Assembly: GCA_016839995.1 (NCBI GenBank) | Contig: JAEOTD010000104.1 | Span: 1 to 5,955, forward strand | Length of the DNA stretch: 5,955 nt | DNA from: Candidatus Hermodarchaeota archaeon | GTDB lineage: Archaea > Asgardarchaeota > Hermodarchaeia > Hermodarchaeales > Hermodarchaeaceae | Direction: 5' to 3' | Shown here: piece by piece, positions 1 to 5,355 of the stretch | How the letters are laid out: every line of letters begins with the position of its first letter | Numbering within the stretch: position 1 is the first letter of the stretch | Notes under the pieces: generated by a model | The model's database searches: none | The model's input: the letters and a program-made list of their open reading frames with translations, nothing else | Told to the model about the DNA's origin: nothing | Translations under genes and position numbers: made by a program

Positions 1-122
1 AACAATGATTCCAGTGGAAAGGATTTTGGTGAGCCAACCATCAAAACCAACTCGTTGCGCCTTTAATCCTCAAGGGTTTTTAGATGTGATTGTTAGGGTA
101 CTTTGTTAGTAGGAACTGGGGG

Positions 123-1037
123 TCAATGGGATTCAGAGGTATTCGAGTCACGACGCAGGCTTACTTCACGGGCTAGCAGAATCGTGGCAACAATCACAAT
201 TGCTGCTCCAACAAGTTGCCATGGGCTGGGAGGAATCTGAAAAACCACTGCATAGAGTGTGAAGGTGACCAAAGGCGCAGGGGCAATTAAAGCGGTTGCT
301 TTGCCAAGGTTAATCCGCCGAATCCCCTCATACCATAGAATATGTGCTAGCAGAATAACACCTGCTTCAATCAGAATAACAATAACAACGAATGTGAGGT
401 TTATTGTATTAAGAATTGGGACTCCAAGAATAATTACCCCAGTTGCCAGAAGTAAGAGTAAAATACCGCCTACTAGATTCCGGTAAGCAACCGCAGTCCA
501 CGAAGATACACGTCGTAACACAGGCTTTGCGAGTGTATGTCCAGATGCCCACGCTATTGGAGTTCCTAACAGAAGGAGATCTCCGATTCCCAGTGTTGTT
601 AATTGATTTGTTACAACGACTAACATAACGCCAAAGACCATTAATGACATCCACAATAGTTGCTGACGGGAAATGGTTTCATTCAGAAAAAGATAACTTA
701 GAATCAATGCAAAAACTAGTTCCGATCGCAGAATTATCGCGGCGTTATTTGAACTCGAAAGTTGCACGCCGATAAACAAGCACGTGTAAGCTAGAAACGT
801 CCCCAGAACTCCTGCCATAACTAACCGAAGCAAATCTGAGCGGACAATATTTCGACTCATGGGGGTTGTGGATTGGCGGGCAATGATGACTGCCACTAGT
901 CCTGCAATGAGGGCTGCAATGGCAGCAAAGAATAGGGGAGCAATCAGTAATCCACCAAACTCCGCCACAACGGGATGGATACCATAGACAAAGAGCCCGA
1001 TGAGAATGAAAATCGTGCCTACGTTTTCTTTGTCCAT
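123..1037 (-). CDS. EamA/DMT-superfamily membrane transporter
   Basis: This encodes a polytopic inner-membrane protein of about 304 residues, the usual size for the ten-helix drug/metabolite transporter (EamA) family, which moves small metabolites or amino acids across the membrane. Hydrophobic segments lie near residues 7-25, 31-54, 69-90, 97-119, 124-144, 149-170, 183-206, 212-237, 245-267 and 272-291. They fall into two tandem EamA repeats. The first repeat ends its fourth helix with the family-typical FLNE (Glu120). In the second repeat the matching position reads VVFQIPP, without the acidic residue. The short C-terminal tail is hydrophilic (RRDSNTSESH). I chose ATG at 1037; an in-frame GTG at 1046 is possible but lacks a ribosome-binding site. 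A weak GTGG lies about 8 bases before the ATG. The gene diverges from the DUF116 gene. The substrate cannot be predicted. Family assignment is firm, specificity unknown. Confidence 0.9.
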   Translation of the reverse strand: MDKENVGTIFILIGLFVYGIHPVVAEFGGLLIAPLFFAAIAALIAGLVAVIIARQSTTPMSRNIVRSDLLRLVMAGVLGTFLAYTCLFIGVQLSSSNNAAIILRSELVFALILSYLFLNETISRQQLLWMSLMVFGVMLVVVTNQLTTLGIGDLLLLGTPIAWASGHTLAKPVLRRVSSWTAVAYRNLVGGILLLLLATGVIILGVPILNTINLTFVVIVILIEAGVILLAHILWYEGIRRINLGKATALIAPAPLVTFTLYAVVFQIPPSPWQLVGAAIVIVATILLAREVSLRRDSNTSESH

Positions 1038-1079
1038 TGTGGCCACTTTCTTAAAGAATCCTGACTGGCGTTACTGATA

Positions 1080-1089
1080 CATATATATG
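1080..1089. promoter_or_regulatory. Palindromic TATA element shared by divergent genes
   Basis: CATATATATG is a perfect 10-bp palindrome in the gap between the divergent transporter and DUF116 genes. It lies about 43 bases from the transporter ATG at 1037 and about 61 bases from the DUF116 ATG at 1151. An archaeal box A sits about 25 bases before the transcription start, so the expected start sites would be near 1058 (minus) and 1110 (plus), leaving leaders of about 20 and 40 bases. No other AT-rich element in the gap is as good. The bidirectional role is inferred from position and symmetry. Confidence 0.5.
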
Positions 1090-1137
1090 GTGTGCTATCT
1101 TTGAGTAGTCCCACCCAACCTGCGTTTCCTTATACTT

Positions 1138-1141
1138 GGAG
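1138..1141 (+). promoter_or_regulatory. Ribosome binding site deciding the DUF116 start
   Basis: GGAG at 1138-1141 lies 9 bases before ATG 1151, which is good Shine-Dalgarno spacing. An upstream in-frame TTG at 1136 overlaps this motif, so it would lie inside the ribosome binding site and is unlikely to be the real start. Confidence 0.6.
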
Positions 1142-1150
1142 TTCCTGTTC

Positions 1151-1693
1151 ATGGTTGATTCTGCACTGGAATTGGAAGTACTAAACCGAATCAAAACTGA
1201 AGCGAAAAAGAACGGCTGTACCGAAAAAGAAGTCATCCAGGCCTATATCCAAAAAATGAATCACGAAAACAAAGAGGAATTCCATAAGATTCCACCAGAG
1301 GAACGTATTGTTTTTGTTCCCCAATGCCTCCGCCAATCCGACTGTAAAGCACCATTAGGCGAACACGGCTACATATGTCAACACTGCAACCCCGAATGCC
1401 AAGTCCACCTCATCACCGAGGCCGCAGACAAACTTGGCTACAAGGGCGTCTACATACTCCCTGGAGGTAGTATGGCTCAGAAAATCATTGACTTCAGCAA
1501 ACCCCACGCCATCCTCGGTATTGCTTGTGAGAAAGAAGCGCTCCTTGGAGGACTCCTCCTCAAAAAACTCGGTATCGTTGGACGTGGGATTCTCCTCTTT
1601 CGCGATGGCTGTGTAAACACACTTGTCAAAGTGGCAGATGTCCTGAAAATCCTTGGACTCAATCTCAATCGTCGAAAGGACAAACACCTATAG
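1151..1693 (+). CDS. DUF116 family cysteine-rich protein
   Basis: A 180-residue protein, probably cytosolic, matching DUF116, a family in bacteria and archaea with no established function. From the chosen ATG, family features run in order: FVPQCLR with Cys59; Cys65; the cluster C76-x2-C79-x3-C83; YILPGGS near 101-107; GIACEKE with Cys126; and FRDGCVNT with Cys154. Seven conserved-looking cysteines suggest metal or iron-sulfur cluster binding (inference). Residues 1-38 precede the DUF116 core. They look like a short strand (ALELEV) followed by two helices split at NGCTEKE, resembling a ribbon-helix-helix module. There is no membrane segment, although many bacterial members carry one at the N terminus. 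The gene appears to be monocistronic: it is transcribed away from the transporter and converges on the gene at 1741-2148. Family call is strong; the biochemical role is unknown. Confidence 0.85.
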   Translation: MVDSALELEVLNRIKTEAKKNGCTEKEVIQAYIQKMNHENKEEFHKIPPEERIVFVPQCLRQSDCKAPLGEHGYICQHCNPECQVHLITEAADKLGYKGVYILPGGSMAQKIIDFSKPHAILGIACEKEALLGGLLLKKLGIVGRGILLFRDGCVNTLVKVADVLKILGLNLNRRKDKHL

Positions 1694-1726
1694 CTATGGC
1701 TTGAGGGAGTATTCCAGATAAAGCTC

Positions 1727-1743
1727 TAAACACTAAGTGTTTA
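1727..1743. repeat. Inverted repeat at convergent 3' ends, possible terminator
   Basis: TAAACACT (1727-1734) and AGTGTTTA (1736-1743) form a perfect 8-bp inverted repeat around a single central base. It sits in the 47-base gap between the convergent DUF116 and YbjN-like genes and includes the TAA stop of the minus-strand gene. A transcript hairpin would need to open two or three central pairs to make a loop. It may assist bidirectional 3'-end formation or bind a protein. There is no strong T-run, so the terminator role is tentative. Confidence 0.4.
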
Positions 1744-2148
1744 TTCTTCCCATGCTTTTTCAGGAACCCAATCGTGCATTTCATCAGCTGCATTCAGCAC
1801 CTGACGAATATATCGAGACAACTCTTCTGCACTAAGTTCAGTATCTGCTGTTTCTACAACAACGGCGAGGTCTCCATCAGGATCCAAGCAATACTTCACT
1901 CCATTCCATGACCATGCTTCTTGGAGTAATTTCATGTAGAATTCAGATTTTTCTCCCCCTGAAAGCTTGGGAAATTTTCGCCAACCCACAATGGTCAACC
2001 AAACATCATTGGGTGAAAAAATGAAGTTGACAACAAGGTTGTCCCATTTATCAGTCTTCCAGAGGGCGACGACTGTTTCGTCTTTGAGTTCGTATCGGAC
2101 TTCGAGTTCAGTGAGGAGCTGCGTGATTTCTTCAATTCGTTTTCCCAT
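1741..2148 (-). CDS. YbjN / type III chaperone-like small protein
   Basis: A 135-residue, soluble, acidic protein with no signal peptide or membrane segment. The apparent secondary structure is a helix (residues 3-17), three strands (24-31, 37-44, 48-57), a helix (66-79), a strand pair around VKYCLDPDGDLAVVVE (84-99) and a C-terminal helix (105-122). This order, with the 'LDPDGDLAV' strand turn and the AEEL...AADE final helix, is that of YbjN-domain proteins, which share the fold of type III secretion chaperones (CesT-like). Such proteins are thought to bind other proteins, but no partner is visible here. It is unusually rich in tryptophan, with eight (W30, 35, 50, 56, 79, 81, 127, 133). The ATG at 2148 has GAGG about 10 bases upstream. 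The gene stands alone, convergent with DUF116 and divergent from the membrane-protein gene. Fold assignment is by eye and moderate. Confidence 0.6.
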   Translation of the reverse strand: MGKRIEEITQLLTELEVRYELKDETVVALWKTDKWDNLVVNFIFSPNDVWLTIVGWRKFPKLSGGEKSEFYMKLLQEAWSWNGVKYCLDPDGDLAVVVETADTELSAEELSRYIRQVLNAADEMHDWVPEKAWEE

Positions 2149-2179
2149 TGTTGTAGCCTCAGATGATTTGCAATGTGTG

Positions 2180-2197
2180 CCTCACTGAGGTATAACG
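2180..2197 (-). promoter_or_regulatory. Putative promoter and dyad for the YbjN-like gene
   Basis: On the minus strand GTTATACC (2190-2197) is a weak TATA-like element about 42 bases before the ATG at 2148. Directly downstream lies CCTCACTGAGG (2180-2190), a 5-bp inverted repeat with a one-base centre. GCCTCA recurs at 2156-2161. A dyad between box A and the expected transcription start is a typical place for an archaeal repressor, but the match is short. Confidence 0.3.
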
Positions 2198-2266
2198 GTA
2201 GAAAAACCTTTTCAAGAAACGCCTGTGGGTGACATTTGGTGTGGAGTTTTCGTAACGGGGGACGGG

Positions 2267-2273
2267 TTTTAAA
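2267..2273 (+). promoter_or_regulatory. Putative box A for the membrane-protein cluster
   Basis: TTTTAAA in the context GGGTTTTAAAGG is the best AT-rich element upstream of the gene starting at 2350. It would place transcription start near 2297, giving a leader of about 50 bases. This is a weak match judged mainly by position. Confidence 0.3.
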
Positions 2274-2304
2274 GGATAAACACAGGGTATTAGGAAGCAT
2301 TTGA

Positions 2305-2322
2305 GGAGAACATGGTTTCTCC
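2305..2322 (+). promoter_or_regulatory. Leader hairpin overlapping an upstream SD-like site
   Basis: GGAGAA (2305-2310) and TTCTCC (2317-2322) can pair as a 6-bp stem around a 6-base loop, inside the predicted leader of the gene at 2350. The left arm overlaps GAGGAG (2303-2308), a strong Shine-Dalgarno-like motif. An ATG at 2312 in the loop opens a 21-codon reading frame that ends at 2377, inside the membrane-protein gene in another frame. The stem would hide the SD-like site. A regulatory role is inference. Confidence 0.3.
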
Positions 2323-2349
2323 GATGATTTACCCATGTAAGGTGGTTGT

Positions 2350-2928
2350 ATGCACAAACGAAATATCGCGGCTATGATCTTTGCACTGATTGGTGGGATA
2401 CTTCTTATCGTCACAGGTTATTATGGGACCTCCACAGGGTTCTGGGGGTGGGCAATCCAAATTGCTATTAGTCTTAGTCCTAATCCGCTTGTTACGGACA
2501 TTCTGATTATTGTATTATCTATTCTTGCCTTCCTCTCATTTATGGGTGGATGGACCGTCCTCCTTGGGTGTCTTCTACTGCCATTAGGTCGCCACCGGAC
2601 AGCTGTCCATATAATCGGTATTGGTGCTGGCATGAGTCTTCTGGGGCTCATCTACAATCTTATCCAGATGTATCTTCTTGGATCTCTTGACCTTGCGACA
2701 TTTATGAGTAAATATCAGGTTTTCGCTTGGGTTGCCGTAATTTTTACTATGGTTGCTCGAGAATTGATCCGCTATGGAAAGGGAACGCCTAAAGAAGAAC
2801 CCCCTCAAGAACCACAAGAGGATGATCTCCCCGAGGAAATCCCTGAAGAAAGCCTTGAGGTTCCGGATGCTTCGGTAGTTACAGATGACGAAGGTGATGC
2901 AGATGTCCAAGGAGGGCCCAATTCATAA
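2350..2928 (+). CDS. Four-helix membrane protein with acidic tail
   Basis: I do not recognise this 192-residue protein as a named family. Hydrophobic segments lie near residues 6-25, 48-79 (long enough for one long or two short helices), 86-110 and 122-140, so it is an integral membrane protein. A short basic stretch (RELIRYGKG, 137-145) follows the last helix and should sit on the cytoplasmic side. The last 46 residues (147-192) form a hydrophilic, Pro/Glu-rich tail with 17 acidic and one basic residue, probably disordered and cytoplasmic. The ATG at 2350 is preceded by AAGGTGG with 4-base spacing, a good archaeal Shine-Dalgarno site. The 3' end overlaps the winged-helix gene by 26 bases (44 if that gene starts at 2885), implying translational coupling. 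The acidic tail could contact a basic or regulatory partner, perhaps the product of the overlapping gene (inference). Confidence 0.75.
   Translation: MHKRNIAAMIFALIGGILLIVTGYYGTSTGFWGWAIQIAISLSPNPLVTDILIIVLSILAFLSFMGGWTVLLGCLLLPLGRHRTAVHIIGIGAGMSLLGLIYNLIQMYLLGSLDLATFMSKYQVFAWVAVIFTMVARELIRYGKGTPKEEPPQEPQEDDLPEEIPEESLEVPDASVVTDDEGDADVQGGPNS
2891..2898 (+). promoter_or_regulatory. Ribosome binding site deciding the winged-helix start
   Basis: AAGGTGAT lies 4 bases before ATG 2903 and closely matches the complement of an archaeal 16S rRNA 3' tail. Alternative in-frame ATGs at 2885 and 2897 lie upstream of or inside this motif and have no comparable site. The motif is inside the coding region of the upstream membrane-protein gene. 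Confidence 0.55.
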
Positions 2929-3205
2929 ACGAACCCGTTATGATATCTACGCCATGCTCATCCGAATTATTATCATTCACGGATACTGCCCGCTGACCCG
3001 GGCTGCAAGGTCAACCAACCTCCCAGTGGACCGAGCGAAAACCACATTAGAATTCCTTGAAGAACGTGGACTAGTCGAAGTCGTCGAAGAAGACAATCGA
3101 CGCTTATTCCGGGTCACCGTTCGGGGAAACCAATACTTAGAGATGTATAAGCGCATGATTGGGTTTGTCGGAATGCCCATGCCCGAACCAGTCACACCAT
3201 TCTAA
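2903..3205 (+). CDS. Winged helix-turn-helix protein, HTH_45/ArnR1-like
   Basis: A 100-residue, likely DNA-binding protein. Counting from ATG 2903, helix 1 spans about 8-27 (KRTRYDIYAMLIRIIIIHG), helix 2 is PLTRAARSTN (30-39), and the recognition helix runs from PVDRAKTTLEFLEERGLV (41-58). It is followed by a beta wing around VEEDNRRLFRVTVRG (60-74) and a last helix NQYLEMYKRM (76-85). This order and the 'TVRGNQYLEMYKRM' ending match the small archaeal wHTH type HTH_45 (ArnR1-like), whose members act as transcriptional regulators. The C-terminal extension IGFVGMPMPEPVTPF is uncharged apart from one Glu and proline-rich. In-frame ATGs at 2885 and 2897 would lengthen it to 106 or 102 residues; the RBS favours 2903. 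It overlaps the membrane-protein gene and precedes the TrxR-like gene by 42 bases, so the three probably form an operon. The target is unknown; local autoregulation is plausible. Confidence 0.8.
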   Translation: MSKEGPIHKRTRYDIYAMLIRIIIIHGYCPLTRAARSTNLPVDRAKTTLEFLEERGLVEVVEEDNRRLFRVTVRGNQYLEMYKRMIGFVGMPMPEPVTPF

Positions 3206-3235
3206 CCATGGAACGTGAATTTGTAAGCAAATACT

Positions 3236-3244
3236 GGAGGGTGA
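3236..3244 (+). promoter_or_regulatory. Strong Shine-Dalgarno site of the TrxR-like gene
   Basis: GGAGGGTGA ends 3 bases before ATG 3248; its GGAGG core has 7-base spacing. It is among the strongest ribosome binding sites in the window and fixes the start of the flavoprotein. Confidence 0.7.
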
Positions 3245-3247
3245 ACG

Positions 3248-4204
3248 ATGACCACTGAATCAACTCATTACGATACTGTAATCGTTGGGGGCGGACCTGC
3301 AGGAATCGCGGCCGCCATGCATCTAGCATTTCACCATCGAAAAGTGCTGATAGTAGATCGCAAAACGTCACCCATGCAATTCGCGAACACACCAATTCAT
3401 AACTATCCTGGAATCAAACCCCTCGAAGCTAGCGTTGATATCCTTCAGAAACTGCGAAAAGAACTTCGCGGATTCAAGGTCAAAACCCTTTTCGGAAATG
3501 TCCTACGCATCGAAGGGAAGGTCCCCAATTTTCAACTCCACATCAAAACCTCAAAACCAACGCCAACCACATTAACAGCAAAAACGATAATCTTAGCTAC
3601 AGGGATTTCTCGAAAACACCCCAAGGTCGATGGAGATTGGAAGAAATGGCTTCCCTACGCGGCTAAGGATCACATGAGTTACTATTGTCCCGATTGTGAT
3701 AGCCCAATAACTAAAGGAAAAGACATCATAATTGTCAATGCAGGATCAGCCAATAGTGCCTTGCATGTCGCACGTTCCATCAAACCCTATGCGAAGCGTA
3801 TCCGCATCTTCATGACCGAAGATGGCTACGCCCCTTTCACGAAAGAATTCGAAACCATTCTCAGCCAATCCGGATTTGAATGGACCCAAGGTCTCATTCG
3901 AGAAGTTAAAATACACGCGCCCGGTCAACGTCAACAGCTTCTTACCACTGATGGTCGAACCTTGGAATGCAACGCCTTCTTTGTGGCTTGGATTGGAGTC
4001 CCACGCTCTGAGCTAGCCATTCCAATGGGGATTGAAGTTGATGAGCGTCAAAGCATCATCACTGATCAACGCGGTGCCACGAACATTGAAGGTATTTGGG
4101 CTGCTGGTGATGTCAGACCAATTACTCAATCGATTGCCACTGCGGTTGGAACAGGTGTCTATGCTGCGATTATAATTACCCACTACTTAATGAACTTAGA
4201 TTGA
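3248..4204 (+). CDS. Thioredoxin reductase-like FAD/CxxC oxidoreductase
   Basis: A 318-residue flavoprotein, the normal length for low-molecular-weight thioredoxin reductase. The N-terminal FAD fold has VIVGGGPAG (11-19), the HNYPG motif (51-55) and ATG (117-119). The inserted pyridine-nucleotide domain carries the redox pair C147-P-D-C150 followed by Asp, as in TrxR. The C-terminal FAD motif WAAGDV (284-289) is intact. The NADPH part is not typical: the usual GGGDSA-like loop reads NAGSANSA (164-171), losing a glycine. The HRRxxxRA motif is absent, with RIRIFMTEDGYAP there instead. The 'RQ' after GDV reads TQ. Known relatives with such losses include the NADPH-independent Thermoplasma enzyme and the F420- or ferredoxin-linked TrxR-like enzymes, so this enzyme may use an electron donor other than NADPH (inference). 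No thioredoxin gene is nearby. It follows the winged-helix gene closely and is probably co-transcribed with it. Confidence 0.88.
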   Translation: MTTESTHYDTVIVGGGPAGIAAAMHLAFHHRKVLIVDRKTSPMQFANTPIHNYPGIKPLEASVDILQKLRKELRGFKVKTLFGNVLRIEGKVPNFQLHIKTSKPTPTTLTAKTIILATGISRKHPKVDGDWKKWLPYAAKDHMSYYCPDCDSPITKGKDIIIVNAGSANSALHVARSIKPYAKRIRIFMTEDGYAPFTKEFETILSQSGFEWTQGLIREVKIHAPGQRQQLLTTDGRTLECNAFFVAWIGVPRSELAIPMGIEVDERQSIITDQRGATNIEGIWAAGDVRPITQSIATAVGTGVYAAIIITHYLMNLD

Positions 4205-4271
4205 TAGCAGTTCAAGTATGAAGAGATTGGTTATTATTCCTGGCAGGTTAGAACCCGAATTTTACAACTAA

Positions 4272-4320
4272 TCACATATTGTGAGTTCACCTTATTAGTG
4301 AATAATCATTGATGCATCAA
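4272..4320. promoter_or_regulatory. Three successive dyads upstream of LLM oxidoreductase
   Basis: The 175-base gap before the gene at 4380 holds three inverted repeats in about 50 bases. TCACA-TAT-TGTGA is at 4272-4284, TTCAC-N7-GTGAA at 4286-4302, and the perfect palindrome TTGATGCATCAA at 4309-4320. The first two share TCAC/GTGA half-sites, with centres 16 bases apart. AT-rich stretches inside them (ACATATTG, CTTATTAG) are the best box-A candidates, so a bound regulator would overlap the promoter. The remaining gap shows no gene. Operator function is inferred. Confidence 0.4.
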
Positions 4321-4379
4321 ACAGAATTCAGTAAATCGCTTTAGAGGTCTCTGCTGCACGAATCTGAGAAGGTGAAAGC

Positions 4380-5282
4380 ATGAGTCAACCACTTCGATTT
4401 GGAATCATAACTTTACAATCTGAACCTTGGAATAAAATGGTAAAGCTTTGGCAGTTCATTGAAAAACTTAATTTTGATAGTGTATGGGTGGCTGACCACT
4501 TCGTTAACTATGTGTCACCCAATGAACCATGGTTTGAAGCCTGGACATTACTTTCTGGACTAGCTACAGTCACCAAAAAGATACGGATTGGTACTCTTGT
4601 AACCGCGAATCCACTACGGTTCCCTGCCATTTTAGCCCGTCAAGCATTAACGGTGGATCACATTTCAGGGGGGCGATTAGAGCTAGGATTAGGTGCGGGC
4701 GCATCTGGGGCTGTCGATCCGGTTTACCGCATGACCGGCATTGAAGACTGGGCTCCGCCCGAACGGGTTAGACGGTTTCGTGAAGCAGTAGAGATTATTG
4801 ATCAGGCTTTACGAAATCGAATCAGTTCATTTGAAGGGCGCTATTATTCGCTGAAAGAGGCAAGCATGGCACCTGCACCACTCCAAACCCCACGCCCTCC
4901 AATCACCATCGGTGCCATGGGACCATCAATGCTGAAAGTCACAGCAAAATATGCCGACACATGGAATTCCTATGGCGGTGATTGGGGCGCTCCTCCAGAA
5001 AAATTGCTGAAAGACACCAACAAACGAAATCAAATACTTGACAAGTATTGTGAAGAACTTGGTCGTGACCCTAACACCCTGCGCCGATCTTTCTTGTATT
5101 TCTCCCCCTACTCAGAAACGGTCTTTGATTCAGAAAACAACTTTCTAGACTTCATTCAACCCTACCGTGACATTGGTATCACGGAATTCATTTTCTATTA
5201 CCCAGTATGGTATGACAAAGATCAACTCCATAAATTTGAATACATTGGACGCGAAGTCATCCCAACCCTTCGAAAAGGGTAA
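4380..5282 (+). CDS. LLM-class flavin/F420-dependent oxidoreductase
   Basis: A 300-residue TIM-barrel protein of the bacterial-luciferase-like monooxygenase superfamily, cytosolic, using reduced F420 or FMN. Full-length family features are visible: the opening strand RFGIITLQ (6-13); FDSVWVADH (32-40), whose Asp/His end is typical; E53 followed by WTLLSGLATVTKKIRIGTLV (55-74); the hallmark TVDHISGGRLELGLGAG (91-107); RFREAVEIID (132-141); FEGRYYSL (151-158); and PRPPITIGAMGPSML (171-185), the phosphate-binding region. In archaea such proteins are often F420-dependent, but cofactor and substrate cannot be read from the sequence. GGTGA lies 4 bases before the ATG. It is separated from the TrxR-like gene by 175 bases with its own putative control region, so it is probably a separate transcript. 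It converges on the secreted-protein gene. Family call is firm; cofactor choice is open. Confidence 0.92.
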   Translation: MSQPLRFGIITLQSEPWNKMVKLWQFIEKLNFDSVWVADHFVNYVSPNEPWFEAWTLLSGLATVTKKIRIGTLVTANPLRFPAILARQALTVDHISGGRLELGLGAGASGAVDPVYRMTGIEDWAPPERVRRFREAVEIIDQALRNRISSFEGRYYSLKEASMAPAPLQTPRPPITIGAMGPSMLKVTAKYADTWNSYGGDWGAPPEKLLKDTNKRNQILDKYCEELGRDPNTLRRSFLYFSPYSETVFDSENNFLDFIQPYRDIGITEFIFYYPVWYDKDQLHKFEYIGREVIPTLRKG

Positions 5283-5293
5283 TCTATAGGTGA

Positions 5294-5347
5294 TTTCGGT
5301 TCAAACTGGATAAGGGGTTTCCCAGAGATAAACGCAATCAACCGAAA
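5294..5347. repeat. Long-range inverted repeat between convergent genes
   Basis: TTTCGGTT (5294-5301) and AACCGAAA (5340-5347) are perfect 8-bp complementary arms separated by 38 bases. A small GGG-TTT-CCC hairpin (5315-5323) is nested between them. The whole element fills the 73-base gap between the convergent LLM and secreted-protein genes. It could fold in either transcript and serve in 3'-end formation or RNA stability. No long T-run is present, so this is a structural observation rather than a proven terminator. Confidence 0.4.
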
Positions 5348-5355
5348 GTGTGTCT

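Noticed and set aside
1..109. Two plus-strand frames open from the left edge, one ending at 66 (tail NNDSSGKDFGEPTIKTNSLRL region) and one ending at 109.
   Set aside because: Either could be the end of a gene lying to the left, and a GGGTTTTT run at 74-80 would suit a terminator after the stop at 66. However, 20-35 codons without homology cannot be told from chance.
1355..1687. Open minus-strand frame of 110 codons opposite the DUF116 gene.
   Set aside because: The plus-strand frame shows clear family motifs. The antisense protein has none, and its openness follows from the codon composition of the real gene.
1995..2414. Open minus-strand frame of 139 codons spanning the start of the YbjN-like gene and the upstream gap.
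   Set aside because: It overlaps the YbjN-like gene on the same strand in another frame and runs under the start of the membrane-protein gene. The product has low complexity (Ser/Lys/Pro-rich) and there is no ribosome binding site.
2584..2910. Open minus-strand frame of 108 codons under the membrane-protein gene.
   Set aside because: It lies entirely inside a well-supported plus-strand gene with SD and membrane segments; no motifs were seen in the antisense product.
2350..3205. Reading the membrane protein plus wHTH as a toxin-antitoxin pair because of the overlap.
   Set aside because: The membrane protein is 192 residues with four helices and a long acidic tail, unlike known small membrane toxins. 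The wHTH resembles ordinary archaeal regulators.
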